From: Echinarachnius parma
Taxonomy: Eukaryota > Echinodermata > Echinoidea > Clypeasteroida > Echinarachniidae
Length of the DNA stretch: 64,000 nucleotides
Reading direction: 5' to 3'
NCBI GenBank assembly: GCA_037951105.1
Contig: JBAMJV010008069.1
Location: forward strand, 22,417 to 86,416
Made by a program: the position numbers and the translations under genes. The notes beneath the pieces are model-generated. The model ran no database searches, was not told the DNA's origin, and was given only the letters and a program-made list of their open reading frames with translations. Positions 37,036 to 48,779 of the stretch are shown in pieces. Position 1 is the first letter of the stretch; each line of letters starts with the position of its first letter.

Positions 37036-37732
37036 CCCTAAAAAGACTGGGCTATTTTGAACCTTTAAAAGACTGGAGGGGAGGCTAAAAGGGCCCCCCC
37101 CCCCCCCCTAAGATCTCGGCAACCGAAACTCCGATCGACTCCAAGTTTGGCATCGTGATAGATGTCCATAAGGTCTACAATATTGCGTAGTTAAACAAAA
37201 AAATTAATTAGAATATGCTAATTAGAGCTAATTAATTATGCCAAAATGGTATTTTTTTGTATTTTTTTTTACTTTTCTCGGCAATCGAAACTCCAATCGA
37301 CTCCAAATTTGGCATGGTGTTAGATGTCCATAAGCCATACTATATTGCATAGTTAAATTTTTTGTTTGAATTATAATATGCTAATTAGAGCTAATTAATT
37401 ATGCGAAAATTGCATTTTTTGGTTGTATTTTTTGCATTTTTTAAATATTTGTTACATATTTTTTAGATGGAGTAAAATATTAACCATTATTCAACTATTT
37501 GTAGCGCAAAATTAAATGATTGCAGTGATCAGAATGAAAAAGGTCACGTAACTTTAGAACGGTACACCCGGTCGTCGCAAATTTTGTATCAAAAGTTGCG
37601 CAAGACCGTAAGGAAAAAGTCGTGAAGTGGCACCGTAAAATATTTAAGCGTTGCGAAGTAATCGCGAAAATAGAGGAGGGGGGGGGGGGGGGGGGGGCTA
37701 AATCAGCCCCCCTCCAGTCTTTTTATGGTTAA
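37032..37732. mobile_element. Family J TTAA element within the foldback centre
   Basis: Ends TTAACCCTAAAAAGACTGG and CCAGTCTTTTTATGGTTAA, each flanking a poly-C or poly-G tract. It contains two direct copies (about 37112 and 37276) of a roughly 150 bp unit with CGAAACTCC(G/A)ATCGACTCC. Confidence 0.8.
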
Positions 37733-38939
37733 GCCCAAATATAGTTGCAACACACATAAGAGAGACTAGTAACTGTATGTTATCATCTGGACAGCCAAGG
37801 GATTGGTGATTACAATGATGGAGCAAAGTAACAGTCACTCCTAATGTTTGTTCAAATAGGTAATTAGAGGTGAAATGAGACATTGGACAGTGTGAGTTGC
37901 TTTCCGATAAATCTTAAAGTTTAGGCTACAATCAAGTTTGATCACTATCATGACTATATGAAAGTGTCAAGGAACACTAACGACTTATCCTTCCCTTTGT
38001 TAGAGAACTAAAAGTGTACTCATGCACAAATTGTTTCTTGCGTTTGGGATGAGTGTCATCCATGTAACAATACCACCAAATTTGTGCATTCGGTGCATTG
38101 TCAATGTCTATTTTTTCAAGTGTTTCATTTACTAATTTTATAGGATGGGAGTGAGAGGGAATACTATTGCTGCTTCATGGATTTGTTGGTAAAAGATCCA
38201 TTGTAGCCAATGTATGTAGACCCTGTATGCGTACATGTTCTTTCAGGGGTTAGAAACCTGGCTCACAGACAAACTGGTCCAGACCTATCCTATCATATCT
38301 CCTATTGTGTAACAGACATGTCACCATGTAGCAAACTCTCGATTAAGCGTAGAATTATCCATCGAGACTGACTTTACGTACATTACCTACCTTAGTTCCC
38401 ATAGACAAATCAACACTTGAGGACACAATTATCTAGAGTATATATAGGACCAGCATGTCTGAATTATATTGTCCAACTCCTGGAAGAATGTCTACGCTGC
38501 GCAAACCGATACTTTGACTATACAGTGACACTTTTAGCGAGCAGATTCATATAGCGGTATGACACTCAACACCAAATTCAAGAAATAATTAGCACAGGAG
38601 TTTATTAATCACTTGAACTCCATTTATCCGGACTTAGCATTCCCTATTGAGGAGAAGGAGGGCATGTGGGCACTTAATCATGGTAGCTTGGAAGATTTAT
38701 CGGAGAGAAATTCACGCAGTTGGTTTATATAATATGTTCACCTCCAGTCACCCATGTGAACATTTGAAGTGATCCATACTTTGTCCATACCGATCCATAT
38801 CAATCCCTTGACTCTCTCCACTTGTGGCTAATCTAATTGGGCTTTTAAAATGGACCAAAGCCAAGATAAACCCACACTATTAACCCCTTGCTTAAGTAAA
38901 GGATAAAGGAACTGAGTGTGCTATACGTACAACATATAT

Positions 38940-40330
38940 GGGAATGTCAAAATTTCGAAGCGAAAACAGATTTCAGGGGGTGACCATTTTGAAATTGAAG
39001 ATGGAGGCAAAAATGGCACTTGCTAAATTGCTTCCAACCACAGTGGGTGCATCTGACTTAGGTCTTTCAAATGTACTCCATGTTATTTATTGCGAACATC
39101 AGACTGCATACCCACAGAACGCACTCTGTTGCTTTGTTAGTCTCGCAGATTTGAATCAAATCTATATAGACTTATCATGGTGGCCATATCGAACTTCAAG
39201 ATGGCCCAACCATTTCAAGTCTTTTAAGTCAATCCAGGTGATCTGTTGACCCCCAAAATGTGTTTAAAGCCACTAAAAAGAACTCTCCGGCCATTTTAGT
39301 TTCTGAAATACACGCAAAATAGGTTGCAGATGTCAGCCATAATAAAATTCATGATGGTGGCAAAAATGGGTCTTGCTTATTTGCTTTCAACCTCATGTTT
39401 CTTTCAAAGACAGATAAGTCTTTGGCCCCAACCAAAAGGCATAGCAACTAGAAAGAACTTTGCACCGTTTTTAGTTTCTGATATAAAGAGTTAAATATGC
39501 TAATCCCCATGGCGGCTATCTTGAAATTCAAGATGGATGCCAATTGACGCTTTTGAGGTGGATTCAGCCGATTCGTTGGACCCAATTAAATGGCTATAGC
39601 TGCTAAAATAATGCTTTAGCTGTTTTAGTTTCTGAGATAAAGGAGATAAATTGGAAGTGCATAGTTGCTTCGAACCATCTATTGGTAAATTGTTGCATAT
39701 TGACCACAAACAGGCCATCTTGAAATTCAAGATGGCTGCCATGTTAAGTCTTGATACGCATTTGATTCAGGTGATTCGTTGGCCCCCATTATGTGGGTAT
39801 AGCCACTGAAAATAACCCTCTAGCTGTTTTAGTTGCTGAGATATTGATGAAAACAGGTTCCAGATGGCGGCCATTTTGAAATTCAAAATGGCTGCCACTT
39901 GAAGTCTTGAAAGGTGATTCACGGGATTCGTTGGCCCCAATAATGTGGGTATAGCTGCTAAAATTAACTTTATATCTGCTTTAGTTTCGGAGATATTGAT
40001 GAAACAGGTGCCAGACGGCGGCCATTTTGAAATTCAAGATGGCTGCCACTTGAAGTCTTGAAAGGTGATTCATGGGATTCGTTGGCCCCCAGAATGTGGG
40101 TATAGCTGCTAAAATTAACTTTCTATCTGCTTTAGTTTCGGAGATATTGATGAAAACAGGTGCCAGACGGCGGCCATTTTGAAATTCAAGATGGCGGCCA
40201 AGAATGGGATGTGCAAAATTGCTTCCATCAAATTTCTTGAAGAGGAAGGTCTAAACTATCTGTGTGCCAAAATTCATGCTTTTCTCCAGAAGTGCACACT
40301 TGGTCCCATATATTGACTTAAGAGCCCCCA
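38940..40330. repeat. Right arm of the foldback element with the same units inverted
   Basis: GAAATTCAAGATGGCTGCCA-type cores recur near 39522, 39722, 39876, 40029 and 40182, separated by ATTATGTGGGTATAGCCACT and TTTTAGTTGCTGAGATATTG, the complement of the left-arm spacer. Confidence 0.8.
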
Positions 40331-40398
40331 CTATTTGGGAAGTGCCCCGTTCCGTTTTGTTTTTTTTGGGCCACCCTGTATAAAGAAATGGTATTTAC

Positions 40399-40695
40399 CG
40401 AAATACAGAAGTCTTGCAACAGCCAAAAAGTTACATTTGTGTAGCAATACGCTCATATCTTTTCTCTTATTGACCGTTGATGCCTTTCTGACGCAATCTC
40501 GTACAAGTCCAAAGGTCCCCTTGTCACAGGCAGCATGGGTGTATGATACGCAGTATTCGGAAAAGCTTCCCTCATGACATAATGCGGAAGCAAAGGAAAA
40601 CATGTCATTCATGAAGACTCGGAAAGCTACTTCGACCAGTTCTACCTCGTAGACATCGGATCTGGTATTATATTCCATGAGCGGCATCAAACATT
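40399..40695 (-). CDS. Receptor exon 14: death-fold domain 4
   Basis: The acceptor TTTGTTTGTAG and donor TTCG/GTAAAT are phase 1; 99 codons. The pattern resembles a diverged death domain: VELVEVAFRVFMNDMFSFAS (helices 1-2), then GLVRDCVRKASTVNKRKDM and LLHKCNFLAVARLLYF for helices 4-6. The core tryptophan of helix 4 is absent (VRDCVRKA where xxxWxxx is usual), and the domain is unusually Cys-rich. Its donor lies only 12 bases from the end of a 6.1 kb foldback transposon. Confidence 0.7.
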
Positions 40696-41255
40696 CTACA
40701 AACAAAATCATAGGACATATAGAACATGATGAAAACTTATATTCCCCCTTTGTATTTACATAATTAGCAGACGGTATGATTATGGCTATGCCGATTAGAA
40801 TCTTAATATAAGGAAACAAAAGTTATCTGGTTAAAACAGAAGATATAAAATAGGAGCTATCTAGATGAAGCAAAGCTCTAGTCTAGCAAAAGATCGGAAT
40901 AAGAATAACTGTTTTATACGTATGATAATTTGCTTATATGAACAACTTTCCTATGGCCTATTTTTTCTTGTATTATATATTTTTGGTTGTTGTTTTTGTT
41001 AATTTTATTTAGTCTATGTAATTTATGCATTTTGTCAATTGTATGTATGCTTAATGTGTTTGAATACAGCACGCATATGTAAAACCCCTTTTCAACTTAT
41101 GTTGCCTACCCTGTTTTACAAACAAAAACAAAATAAATAATTTGACATAACACCCCATTGGTTATCATCCGTCCAATATGTTTCGCAGTATCCAACTGGC
41201 CTACATATGTGTTAAGCAATAAATAGAAAGTACTTTTTTCAAGATTCATATTTAC

Positions 41256-41435
41256 CTAAATTCCGATCATGTATCATCAATATTTCTCGTATTTTTCTTC
41301 GTGGATTCTTAACAACGACGACATAACTTCCATCTGTAGCCTTTTTGATGACCTTTTCGTGAAGAAGTAGATTCATTGCTTTCTCACCTGCGATTCGTTC
41401 TATCCGTGCCAGCTCATCTGATGTAATGTCATTTA
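41256..41435 (-). CDS. Receptor exon 13: unassigned alpha/beta segment
   Basis: The donor is TTTAG/GTAAAT, phase 1. Two acceptors of the same phase are possible: at 41435 (CTGCGAAG, used here) and at 41417 (ACATCAG). The 60 codons read as two helices (SDELARIERIAGEKAMNLL, HEKVIKKATDG) followed by a strand pair (SYVVVVKNPRRK) and a helix (IREILMIHDRNL). I do not recognise a death fold in it. A winged-helix-like or degenerate domain is possible but unsupported. It lies directly before death-fold domain 4. Confidence 0.6.
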
Positions 41436-41992
41436 CTTCGCAGAGTAACAAAATAGACAAAACATAGACATTTTTTTTTAGAATATGCATAAGACGTGTT
41501 CACCATAATAAAATACGAAAATACCAAATAATCAATACTTTTAAATAAAAACAGCAGTATTATGTATTTCTGAGAACAAACTACTTGTTATAATTATCAC
41601 TATTCTAGATAGATGACTAGTATTGTTATCAATTGAATATACAGGGAATATGGACAGGAAAAATAATGTAAACATACCAGTGGAAAAAGAATGTCAGAGG
41701 AAGTAATATCACTGGTAAAAACGTCAGTGGAAGAAACGTCAGAGGAAAAAAATGTCAGTGGGAAACATTGCAGATTGGTAAGTGCCCCCTCCATACGGAT
41801 ATATTGATAATACTGAATTACATGGGCGTGTAACAATTAAAATACTTATCCTGAACCATTATCATATCTACTAAGTTGACGCTGTTGACTGTTATAACCT
41901 AATATCCTCGTCTTTTTGTAACATCATACATCAACTCATCAGTCAATCAATTAATAATTGTATATTAATGAAACAATATAGCCAGTATGTAG

Positions 41993-42264
41993 TTAAAGGG
42001 GTAGTTCAGTTTGTGTAGAGAGGGCGCTGCACAACCCAATTTGTTGTGAGGTAATGAAACTCTGTGTGTCGAATTTGAAAGAATCTGCAACTTTACTGGC
42101 AGAATAAACTTTATTTGGTTCAGAAATGGCTAAAATATCAATAAATATATCCGATCATAATACAATTGAGCCCCAAATTTATTCGATAATTTTAACAAAA
42201 AATAAAAATTGCTTACACTTTTTCAAATATTTTCAAAAGTGTTTTTTTAATTGTTGTTGATGAC
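41993..42264. mobile_element. Family A element, truncated, inverted
   Basis: TTAAAGGGGTAGTTCAGTTT is followed by AGAGAGGGCGCTGCACAA and GGCTAAAATATCAATAAATA, stopping at TTGTTGATGACC where another repeat begins. Confidence 0.8.
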
Positions 42265-42810
42265 CGGGGGAAACAAATCGTTCTCAAGCGTTCTGCGGTG
42301 TACCGCGCCCCGCCGATCAGCCAGGCTCGGGCCCAAGCGGGATCCCGCGGTAGGACGCCAGTGATAATTTTGACGCCACCCCTGACAATCGGTTCTTGAA
42401 ATATCGTGACAACGTGCTGTTTTTGCATATATCGTGAACTCTGTTACATTTTTCCTTTGACCTCATGACCCAACAATCTAATCACTTCATTGGCTTGTAA
42501 AGATATACATTTACCAAGATTGGTGGTAATCCGTCAATTTGTTATCGAAATAATGAGACCTCAAGCTATATTCGCATAAATATATTACAAGCCCTTTTAC
42601 CTTTGACCTTATGACACCAAGAGTTAATTGGCTCCCCAAGACACATATGTACAACATTTAATGACAATCCATCAATCATTTTGTTGGCTCCTGAATATAC
42701 ACCAAGTTTGATGGCAATCCCTCGATCGATTTATTTTTAGATAACGCGTCCAGATGAACGGGACGAAATAACTTACGGACTAACGGACGGATGGACAACA
42801 GAAGTTGGCT
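42265..42810. repeat. Interspersed repeat with a GC-rich block and ACGGAC tail
   Basis: A GC-rich block (CGCGCCCCGCCGATCAGCCA) is followed by CCTTTGACCTCATGACCC and GGTAATCCGTCAATTTGTTA, with second versions of both about 175 bases on, and an ACGGACTAACGGACGGATGG end. Such tails are common in marine-invertebrate dispersed repeats. No coding frame. Confidence 0.55.
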
Positions 42811-42898
42811 CCGGCAACTTCGTTGAGAAGGCATACAAAACCTGCCAGAACAGGTCTGAATACAATTCATACAATTCATTGAATCCACAATTACTTAC

Positions 42899-42985
42899 TT
42901 TTTTCAGTGGCTTCCGCATCGGCTTTTTGATGACTCTTGTTTTCCTTTCTGTTGCCATTGTCCTCGACGCGGTCAAGGAGAAGCT
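42899..42985 (-). CDS. Receptor exon 12: charged linker
   Basis: Acceptor TTAACTTCGCAG and a perfect GTAAGT donor, phase 1, 29 codons beginning ELLLDRVEDNGNRKE and ending Lys-rich. An alternative in-frame acceptor (AAGTTTAG) at about 43051 would lengthen it by 22 residues (ASSPCNEDSGNYD...). The composition suggests a disordered cytoplasmic linker. Confidence 0.5.
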
Positions 42986-43106
42986 CTGCGAAGTTAATGT
43001 AAATGGAGTTAATGCGATCGTAATTACCCGAATCTTCATTGCATGGTGAACTGGCTAAACTTACATGAGCAGGACCGTAACCAGGGGGTGCGTTGGGTGC
43101 ATACGT

Positions 43107-43683
43107 ACCCCCCCCCCCCCCCCCCCCCACCTATTCAGCAATCGGTCTCGGCCGTCCCGTTTTGGTAATACGGACTTTTCGCACACTGAGGACGACGAAT
43201 AGTAGGGTGGTTAAGGGGTCCGTGACTGCATTTTTGGCTACGATTGTTTTACTTGACATACATACTCCTTTGATCAAAAGAAGAAAATTCGTCCAAAGAG
43301 ACACTCTGTATCTATGCAAATTAGGCCTAATTTCCATAATTGAATATGATCTCTCAAATATATCAATAAAAACACCACTTTTATAGATATCCCATATCCC
43401 AAGTAAAAAAATTGTACCCCAAACTGCAGTTAACACCCATATTTGTGGCCCCTACTGGAAGAAATGACGTCATTTTGGAGAGAAATTACGTCACTTACGT
43501 TCTGTTCTCTCTCGTCGTCTGGCCAATCTGAGCACTCATTCATGCCCGATTTCAGGTTCGTCGGAAAATCCAGTACGCCGTCTTCAGAATGACGTAATCA
43601 GAGAATTATCAACATGTATGTGTGTGTGTGTTTTATACGTGTGTCTATGTTTATGTCTATGTGTGGTGGATTATGTAACTGTG

Positions 43684-43722
<39 letters not shown>

Positions 43723-44300
43723 TGTATGTGTGTATAAGGGTGTGTGTGTGTTTGTGTTTGAGTACTTTTGTGTGGGTGTTTATGTTGTTGTGTGTATGTG
43801 GGTGTGTTTGTGCGTGTATGTTGGAATGCGAGTGCCTGCGTGAGTGTGTCTATATGCGTATGTGAAAGGGTGTGGGTTTTTGTTTGAGTGCTCGCGCGGA
43901 TGAGTGTGCGTGCGTGTGTTTGTGTGGATGTGCGTGTGTGCGTTCGTGTGTTTGTGTTTGTGTGTGTTGGGTATGTGTAGGGTATGTGTGGGAGTTTTTT
44001 TTTATTAATGTTGTGTTTGTGTGTATACGCGTGTGAAAGGGTTTGTGTGTGGGGTGTTTGTGTGAATTTGTGTTTGTTTGAGTGCGAGTGCGTGCGTGTG
44101 TGCGTGCGTGCGGGAGTGGATGTTTGTGCGTGTGTGTATACGTGTGTGTGAGTGTGTGTGTGTGTTTGTGTGATTGAATGTGTGTATGTGTGTGTGTGTG
44201 TGTCTGTGTTGGAGTTTGAGTAATTAAGTGGTCGTGTGTTTGCGCATGTGTATGTGTGAAAGTGTAAGGTGTTTGTGAGTGTTTGTCATGATTGTGTGCG
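43107..44300. repeat. Poly-C tract and long TG-rich microsatellite
   Basis: A poly-C run at 43108-43128 is followed by unique DNA, then imperfect (TG)n over 43615-44280. Both strands stay open for 80-155 codons across the microsatellite because of low complexity only. Confidence 0.9.
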
Positions 44301-44394
44301 GAAGGGAATGACGTCATTGTGAACGCGCGTTAACTAAAAACGAAAATGGTTCAAAGGCAGCGAACAGGTAGTGAACAGCAAGGGTTGACTACAT

Positions 44395-44838
44395 CCAATA
44401 GACCGCTTCTGTGATGTATGCAAATAATATGCGTATGACGTATAGACTCCCCGTTGGCAAGCTTAACAATAGTAACTAGGTCCGGCAGGCTAAGTATGCC
44501 GGAGCTTGCCGGACCTAGTTACTATTGTTAAACTTACCAACGTGGAGTATTACGTCATACGCATATTATTTTCTTATACAGGGTGGCCCAGAAATAACGG
44601 AACGGGGTACTTTCCGTTATAAAGAAACACAGAGACTAGGTTTACTTGATAGATAATCTTTTAACAAGAAATTTGATATCAACAACAGTAATGTTTTGTT
44701 TGGGTGTTCGGAATAACGAATTTCTTTTTAAAAGATTATCTATCCAGTGAACATATTATGTACGTTTCTTCATAATGGCAAATACCCTGTTCCGTTATTT
44801 CTGGGCCACCCTGTATACTTACAGAAACGGTCTATTCG
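44395..44838. mobile_element. Palindromic MITE interrupted by a later insertion
   Basis: Left arm CCAATAGACCGCTTCTGTGA through AATATGCGTATGACG and GGTCCGGCAGGC pairs with the complement on the right. The right arm is continuous only if 44577-44815 and one TA are removed. Without the insert it is about 203 bases. Confidence 0.8.
44577..44815. mobile_element. 239-bp element with the same ends as the 6.1-kb foldback
   Basis: TACAGGGTGGCCCAGAAATA-ACGGAACGGGGTA forms near-perfect terminal repeats; TA flanks both sides. The inner AAAAGATTATCTATC motifs also pair. A deletion derivative or miniature relative of the foldback family. Confidence 0.85.
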
Positions 44839-45314
44839 CATCGTTTGAGGACGGGAAATTCGTTCTCGTCCACACTTGCGAAAATACCCTAATTACACGC
44901 CTCTAACCTAACGTAACCCCCCCCCCCCCAAGGAAAATCCTGGATACGGGCCTGCATGAGTGAATGAATTCGTTAAAATGTGTTTGTTTTGTTATCACCC
45001 GATAATGTAGTATATATGTAATATGCCATTTTAAAAGCACTGCCCAATTGTTCCACATATTTTGATTAAAAGAGAGCAAAGAAAAATGGAATCCAACGGG
45101 ATTCATATTTTAGGGTGCTTAAATTTTGGGTAAAATTATTTTTACCCCAAATTTAAACCTACCGCATATCCAAACAACTTTAAGTCGATTTTTACCAGAT
45201 ATGTTTACGTACATTTTATCAAACATTCCCCCTGTTAGTACTCCAAGATTATCCTATTAAAAGTTACATTGAAATAAACGGTGTTTATGCTTTGTGTTTA
45301 GAAACAGTTCTCAC

Positions 45315-45386
45315 CATTTTCATTACTTTCCACGTGATCATCGTGTGCTCCGAAGGTTGTTGAATCTTTGCCTTGTTCATTAGTAT
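45315..45386 (-). CDS. Receptor exon 11: acidic linker
   Basis: A 72-base phase-1 exon with acceptor CATTTCTAG and donor AATG/GTGAGA. It encodes 24 residues rich in Asp, Glu, Asn and His (DTNEQGKDSTTFGAHDDHVE). It is probably a disordered linker between the two groups of death domains. Evidence is limited to splice signals and frame. Confidence 0.5.
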
Positions 45387-46407
45387 CTAGAAATGAATGG
45401 GTAAACACGGTAATATATACGTATTAGCAGTCGGTAAACATATCAGTTTTAGTATTGAGAATCTAAAAACGGCGCTTCAGTTCCCTCCCCAAACGGTTGA
45501 ACAATGCATCTCCATGATATGCACCGTCCGGGTCTTTCTGTGCCGAATTTTGAAGAGGACAAACATAATTGACGACCTATGACAACACAAATGCCAATTG
45601 TAATTTTGTTGCGTTTTGTATTGTACAATTAATATCCCGGAAAATGATTTACCCTGCAAATTACATATTTAATTTCATGACGGGTAATTTCAAAAGGGTG
45701 ATATTTAGACATTATAGTTAAATGTTTTACCTTAACCACCGTAGTACACCCATTTTCGTTGTTGTTTTTTAATCATAATCAAATCCTATTTACTTTGTTA
45801 TTATTCTACATGTCTAGTAGTCTTCTGAATGGATATCTAATCTGTTATTTAACTTACTAGTAGCTTTCGAATCTTTACTGCAATTGCCCTAATTTTCAAA
45901 ATGTGCACTCTGTCCTGCTGCAAAACATGAAACAGTTTTAAATTGCCTTACATTGTCATATCTTGTTTCTTACAATAACATAATTGTACACATGATATAC
46001 GCGTCCACAATATTTAAATATAATGTTAGAATGCCATACATTTACAAAAGTTGAATAAAGTTAATCTGAGAAACATATGTTATACGGAGACCTAATACCA
46101 TAGGCATTTACCTGTCGTTTTTACAGCAGCAGAGTCAGCAAATCATACACAGAAATATAATTCTCCTGCGGGTTGACTTTACTTAGGAGTAATAGTTTTG
46201 AAAAGCTAATCTGATTTACATTTGGTACGTCTATTTTTATTTGGGGTGGGGTGGTCGGCATACACATTTGGATAAGTACATAAATAAACATTTACACTTT
46301 GGTGGATGGTATTGACAGCTAGTTTTACCGGATTGAAACATAAGTGTGTCATGATGCACAACTGGGAAATTATTTACTTCTTTTAGGAGCATGTTTAGTA
46401 ACCAAAC

Positions 46408-46491
46408 CTTTATGACTGTGTAGCTCTGCTTCTTCCAGGACTGATTTCGCGTCATGTACCAGTTTATTCTGGTCTTCGGAAATAACACTTC
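46408..46491 (-). CDS. Receptor exon 10: polar linker
   Basis: This 84-base symmetric phase-1 exon has acceptor TTTCACAACAG and donor AAAG/GTTTGG. It encodes 28 charged, helix-prone residues (for example DAKSVLEEAELHSHK). There is no domain resemblance; it is supported by frame continuity and good splice signals only. Confidence 0.5.
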
Positions 46492-46743
46492 CTGTTGTGA
46501 AAAAATAGGAAATTGTGTTTACTCAAGATTATGAAGGATTTTTGTTAACAGGAAACATCAATTTCGTGGCTATTAAATTATTACAGATAGATATTCACCA
46601 AAATATCAAACAAATGTTGTTTGTTTAATTATTTTCGTTAATGCAGTCAGAGAATGATAATTATAATCAACTAATATGTTCTTATTACAGATGACCTGGT
46701 GTCACATATCATTTCTGTCTAGAGACGTGCCCTAGAGTATATT

Positions 46744-46744
<1 letters not shown>

Positions 46745-46776
<32 letters not shown>
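46745..46776. repeat. (TG)n microsatellite
   Basis: About 28 bases of alternating TG, within a receptor intron. Confidence 0.9.
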
Positions 46777-46778
<2 letters not shown>

Positions 46779-47586
46779 ATGCGTATTTTCAGGTTGGGTG
46801 TTTGTGTATTAATGTTTGATATCGAAATGTTGGGGTCACTTTATGTTCAGCGAGCGCGAAATGGTAACAAATTAAAAAGTCACTGTACGCGAGTATACAA
46901 ACTTACTTTTCAAACGGCTCTAGCTCCTGCAAATTGTATCGTATACAAAATGCACAAGCTGGTATGAACACATTTACATTCTCAGCTTTCTGAAAAATCT
47001 TTCTTTCATTTGATTTTGATAAAAAAGCTCCGTCAAAACATGGGATATAAAATTCATCCCTTCTATGATTGTCCTCTCTCGCGTACACAGAATGTATGAA
47101 ATTGTTTGCCCAGATTGGCACACGATTCAATTCTTTCTGTCTAGTTCAAACAATATTGAAGATAAAAAAGGACATACCGGCAAATGAAACTAGACAAGAA
47201 AACCTTTCCATATATGATACGGTCGCTGTGATTGGATCATTTTGACCTCCGTCACTTTTTGACATCAAATCAAGCTGTCTAAACCAATTTCATCAAGTTT
47301 TGGCTTGTTTGCGCAAATTCACAAAATGCAGTCGTCTTCTTCCAAATACTATACGATTCGAGTAATGTTTTAGGTAGGATATTTCCTGTTATTTTGCCTC
47401 AACCTCCAACAAAATAATATCTATTGACTATCACTAAGAATGTACAATGCACGCTGTCATTTATTAGGGTTTCTTAATGTTCAAATTCGCTGAAACAAAT
47501 CCATATGTCACATTAGAAATCCCCTGCTCACCCAGTATACCTTTACGTGAAATAATAATATACGAAAAATATGTAAAATCACATAC

Positions 47587-47862
47587 TTGCAACGTTCGCT
47601 CTGTCTAATTCCTTTGCCATTTCCATCAGTCTGCATCTGATCTCGTAGCTGCTGCACTCTTTCTGTTTCTGATGGGAGCACCAGTCCTCGATCATATTAT
47701 CCGTTTGGAACATGATTGCAAGATCTTCCTTGTTTCGCTCTGCGATTTCGTCATGTTTCAGGTTGAGTAGGCCTCCCAGTTTCGTGCAGTGGGGTAAACT
47801 AACTGCCATAGCTATTTTTCTAAAGTTAACCTTCGTCAGTTCTTTCTTGTTTTTCTCATGGA
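47587..47862 (-). CDS. Receptor exon 9: death-fold domain 3
   Basis: The acceptor is TTATGTTCAG and the donor GTATGT, phase 1, 92 codons. Death-domain features in order: VNFRKIAMAVSL (helix 1), LGGLLNLKHDEIAE (helices 2-3), MIEDWCSHQKQKE with the core tryptophan at exon residue 61, and RLMEMAKELDRANVA (helices 5-6). The helix 5-6 region is more polar than in domains 1 and 2. Confidence 0.78.
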
Positions 47863-48377
47863 CTGAACATAAGATATGCAAATACAAAGTTTTTGTTTTT
47901 AAAACGGTATTTAATCATGAAAATTTACTGAGAATATTACAGGAGGTAAGAAAGTGTAATTCTAATTAAACATTTATATGAGAGTCAATATAGGGCCGAC
48001 ATTTTCGATCCTAGCAGAATCTTCTTGAGAGGCTATAAAGTGACGATTATGCAAACAGAAACAACTTGTACATACACATATAGGTACACATGTAAGCAAA
48101 TGGGGCGGAGACATGGAACAATGAAAAGGCTGTGAGTGGCCAATCAGACTGGGCTGGGATTGGAGGAAATACGCACAAAGAGGATGTTATGTAACAAGGA
48201 TCAAGGGGTTGGAGTGTGAGCCATAGAGAGATAGAAGGATGCATGATCAAAGAAGTACCATACAGGATGGTAATTAATAACATGAATGGTTAATGGAGGC
48301 TAGATGTGAATGGAGGCGAGATGAAAGGGCTTATACTAAAGGAGGCCAGAGTAGCCACAACATAATAAAGAGGGAGG

Positions 48378-48401
48378 TGGGGGGGGGGGGGGGGGGGGGG
48401 T
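48378..48401. repeat. Poly-G tract in a receptor intron
   Basis: More than twenty consecutive G residues (interrupted upstream by GAGGT). On the transcribed minus strand this is a C tract in the RNA. Confidence 0.9.
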
Positions 48402-48779
48402 GAACAAAGGGGAACATTTATATGATATGATGACGTTATAATTAGGGAAATTTAGGTTGAATATTTGTTGATTACCGTTGCGTAGTTTGCTATAATGAAC
48501 ATTGATATAAGTAATGTTAAGGTGGGCGGAAGGGATTATTGCTACCAACATATGATACGCTGGATATCGCCGAAAAACTATGCTTCGGCCGGGAGCATTC
48601 AGATTTACAAACAATTAAACAGTCAATTCAAATATTGCGACATTCATTTGTATGACTTTTTGAAGTACCGGTCATAAAATAATGCATCATTAAGTTGTCG
48701 TTTTAAATTGTAATAAAGTTTGATATTTGATTAAGGTAACTGTTTGCTATTACATGATCTGCCAAATATTCATACTTAC

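Larger units (their letters stand above)
34244..40380. mobile_element. 6.1-kb foldback transposon with TACAGGGTGGCC ends
   Basis: Terminal repeats TACAGGGTGGCCC...CGGAACGGGGCACTTCCC and the complement, flanked by TA on each side, as in Tc1/mariner-type insertions. Long inner arms (about 34720-35600 and 38940-40330) pair almost base for base near the ends, through GTGCACTTCTGGAGAAAAGC and GAAATTTGATGGAAGCAATT. The centre holds two other elements and unique DNA. I found no transposase. Short open frames at 35.9-36.2 kb show no family resemblance. The element sits inside a receptor intron. Confidence 0.85.

Noticed and set aside
43614-44317. Long open frames on both strands
   Set aside because: They are translations of a TG microsatellite (Val/Cys or Thr/His repeats).
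46903-47130. Minus-strand 75-codon frame between receptor exons 9 and 10
   Set aside because: No death-fold or other pattern and no matching phase-1 acceptor and donor were found.
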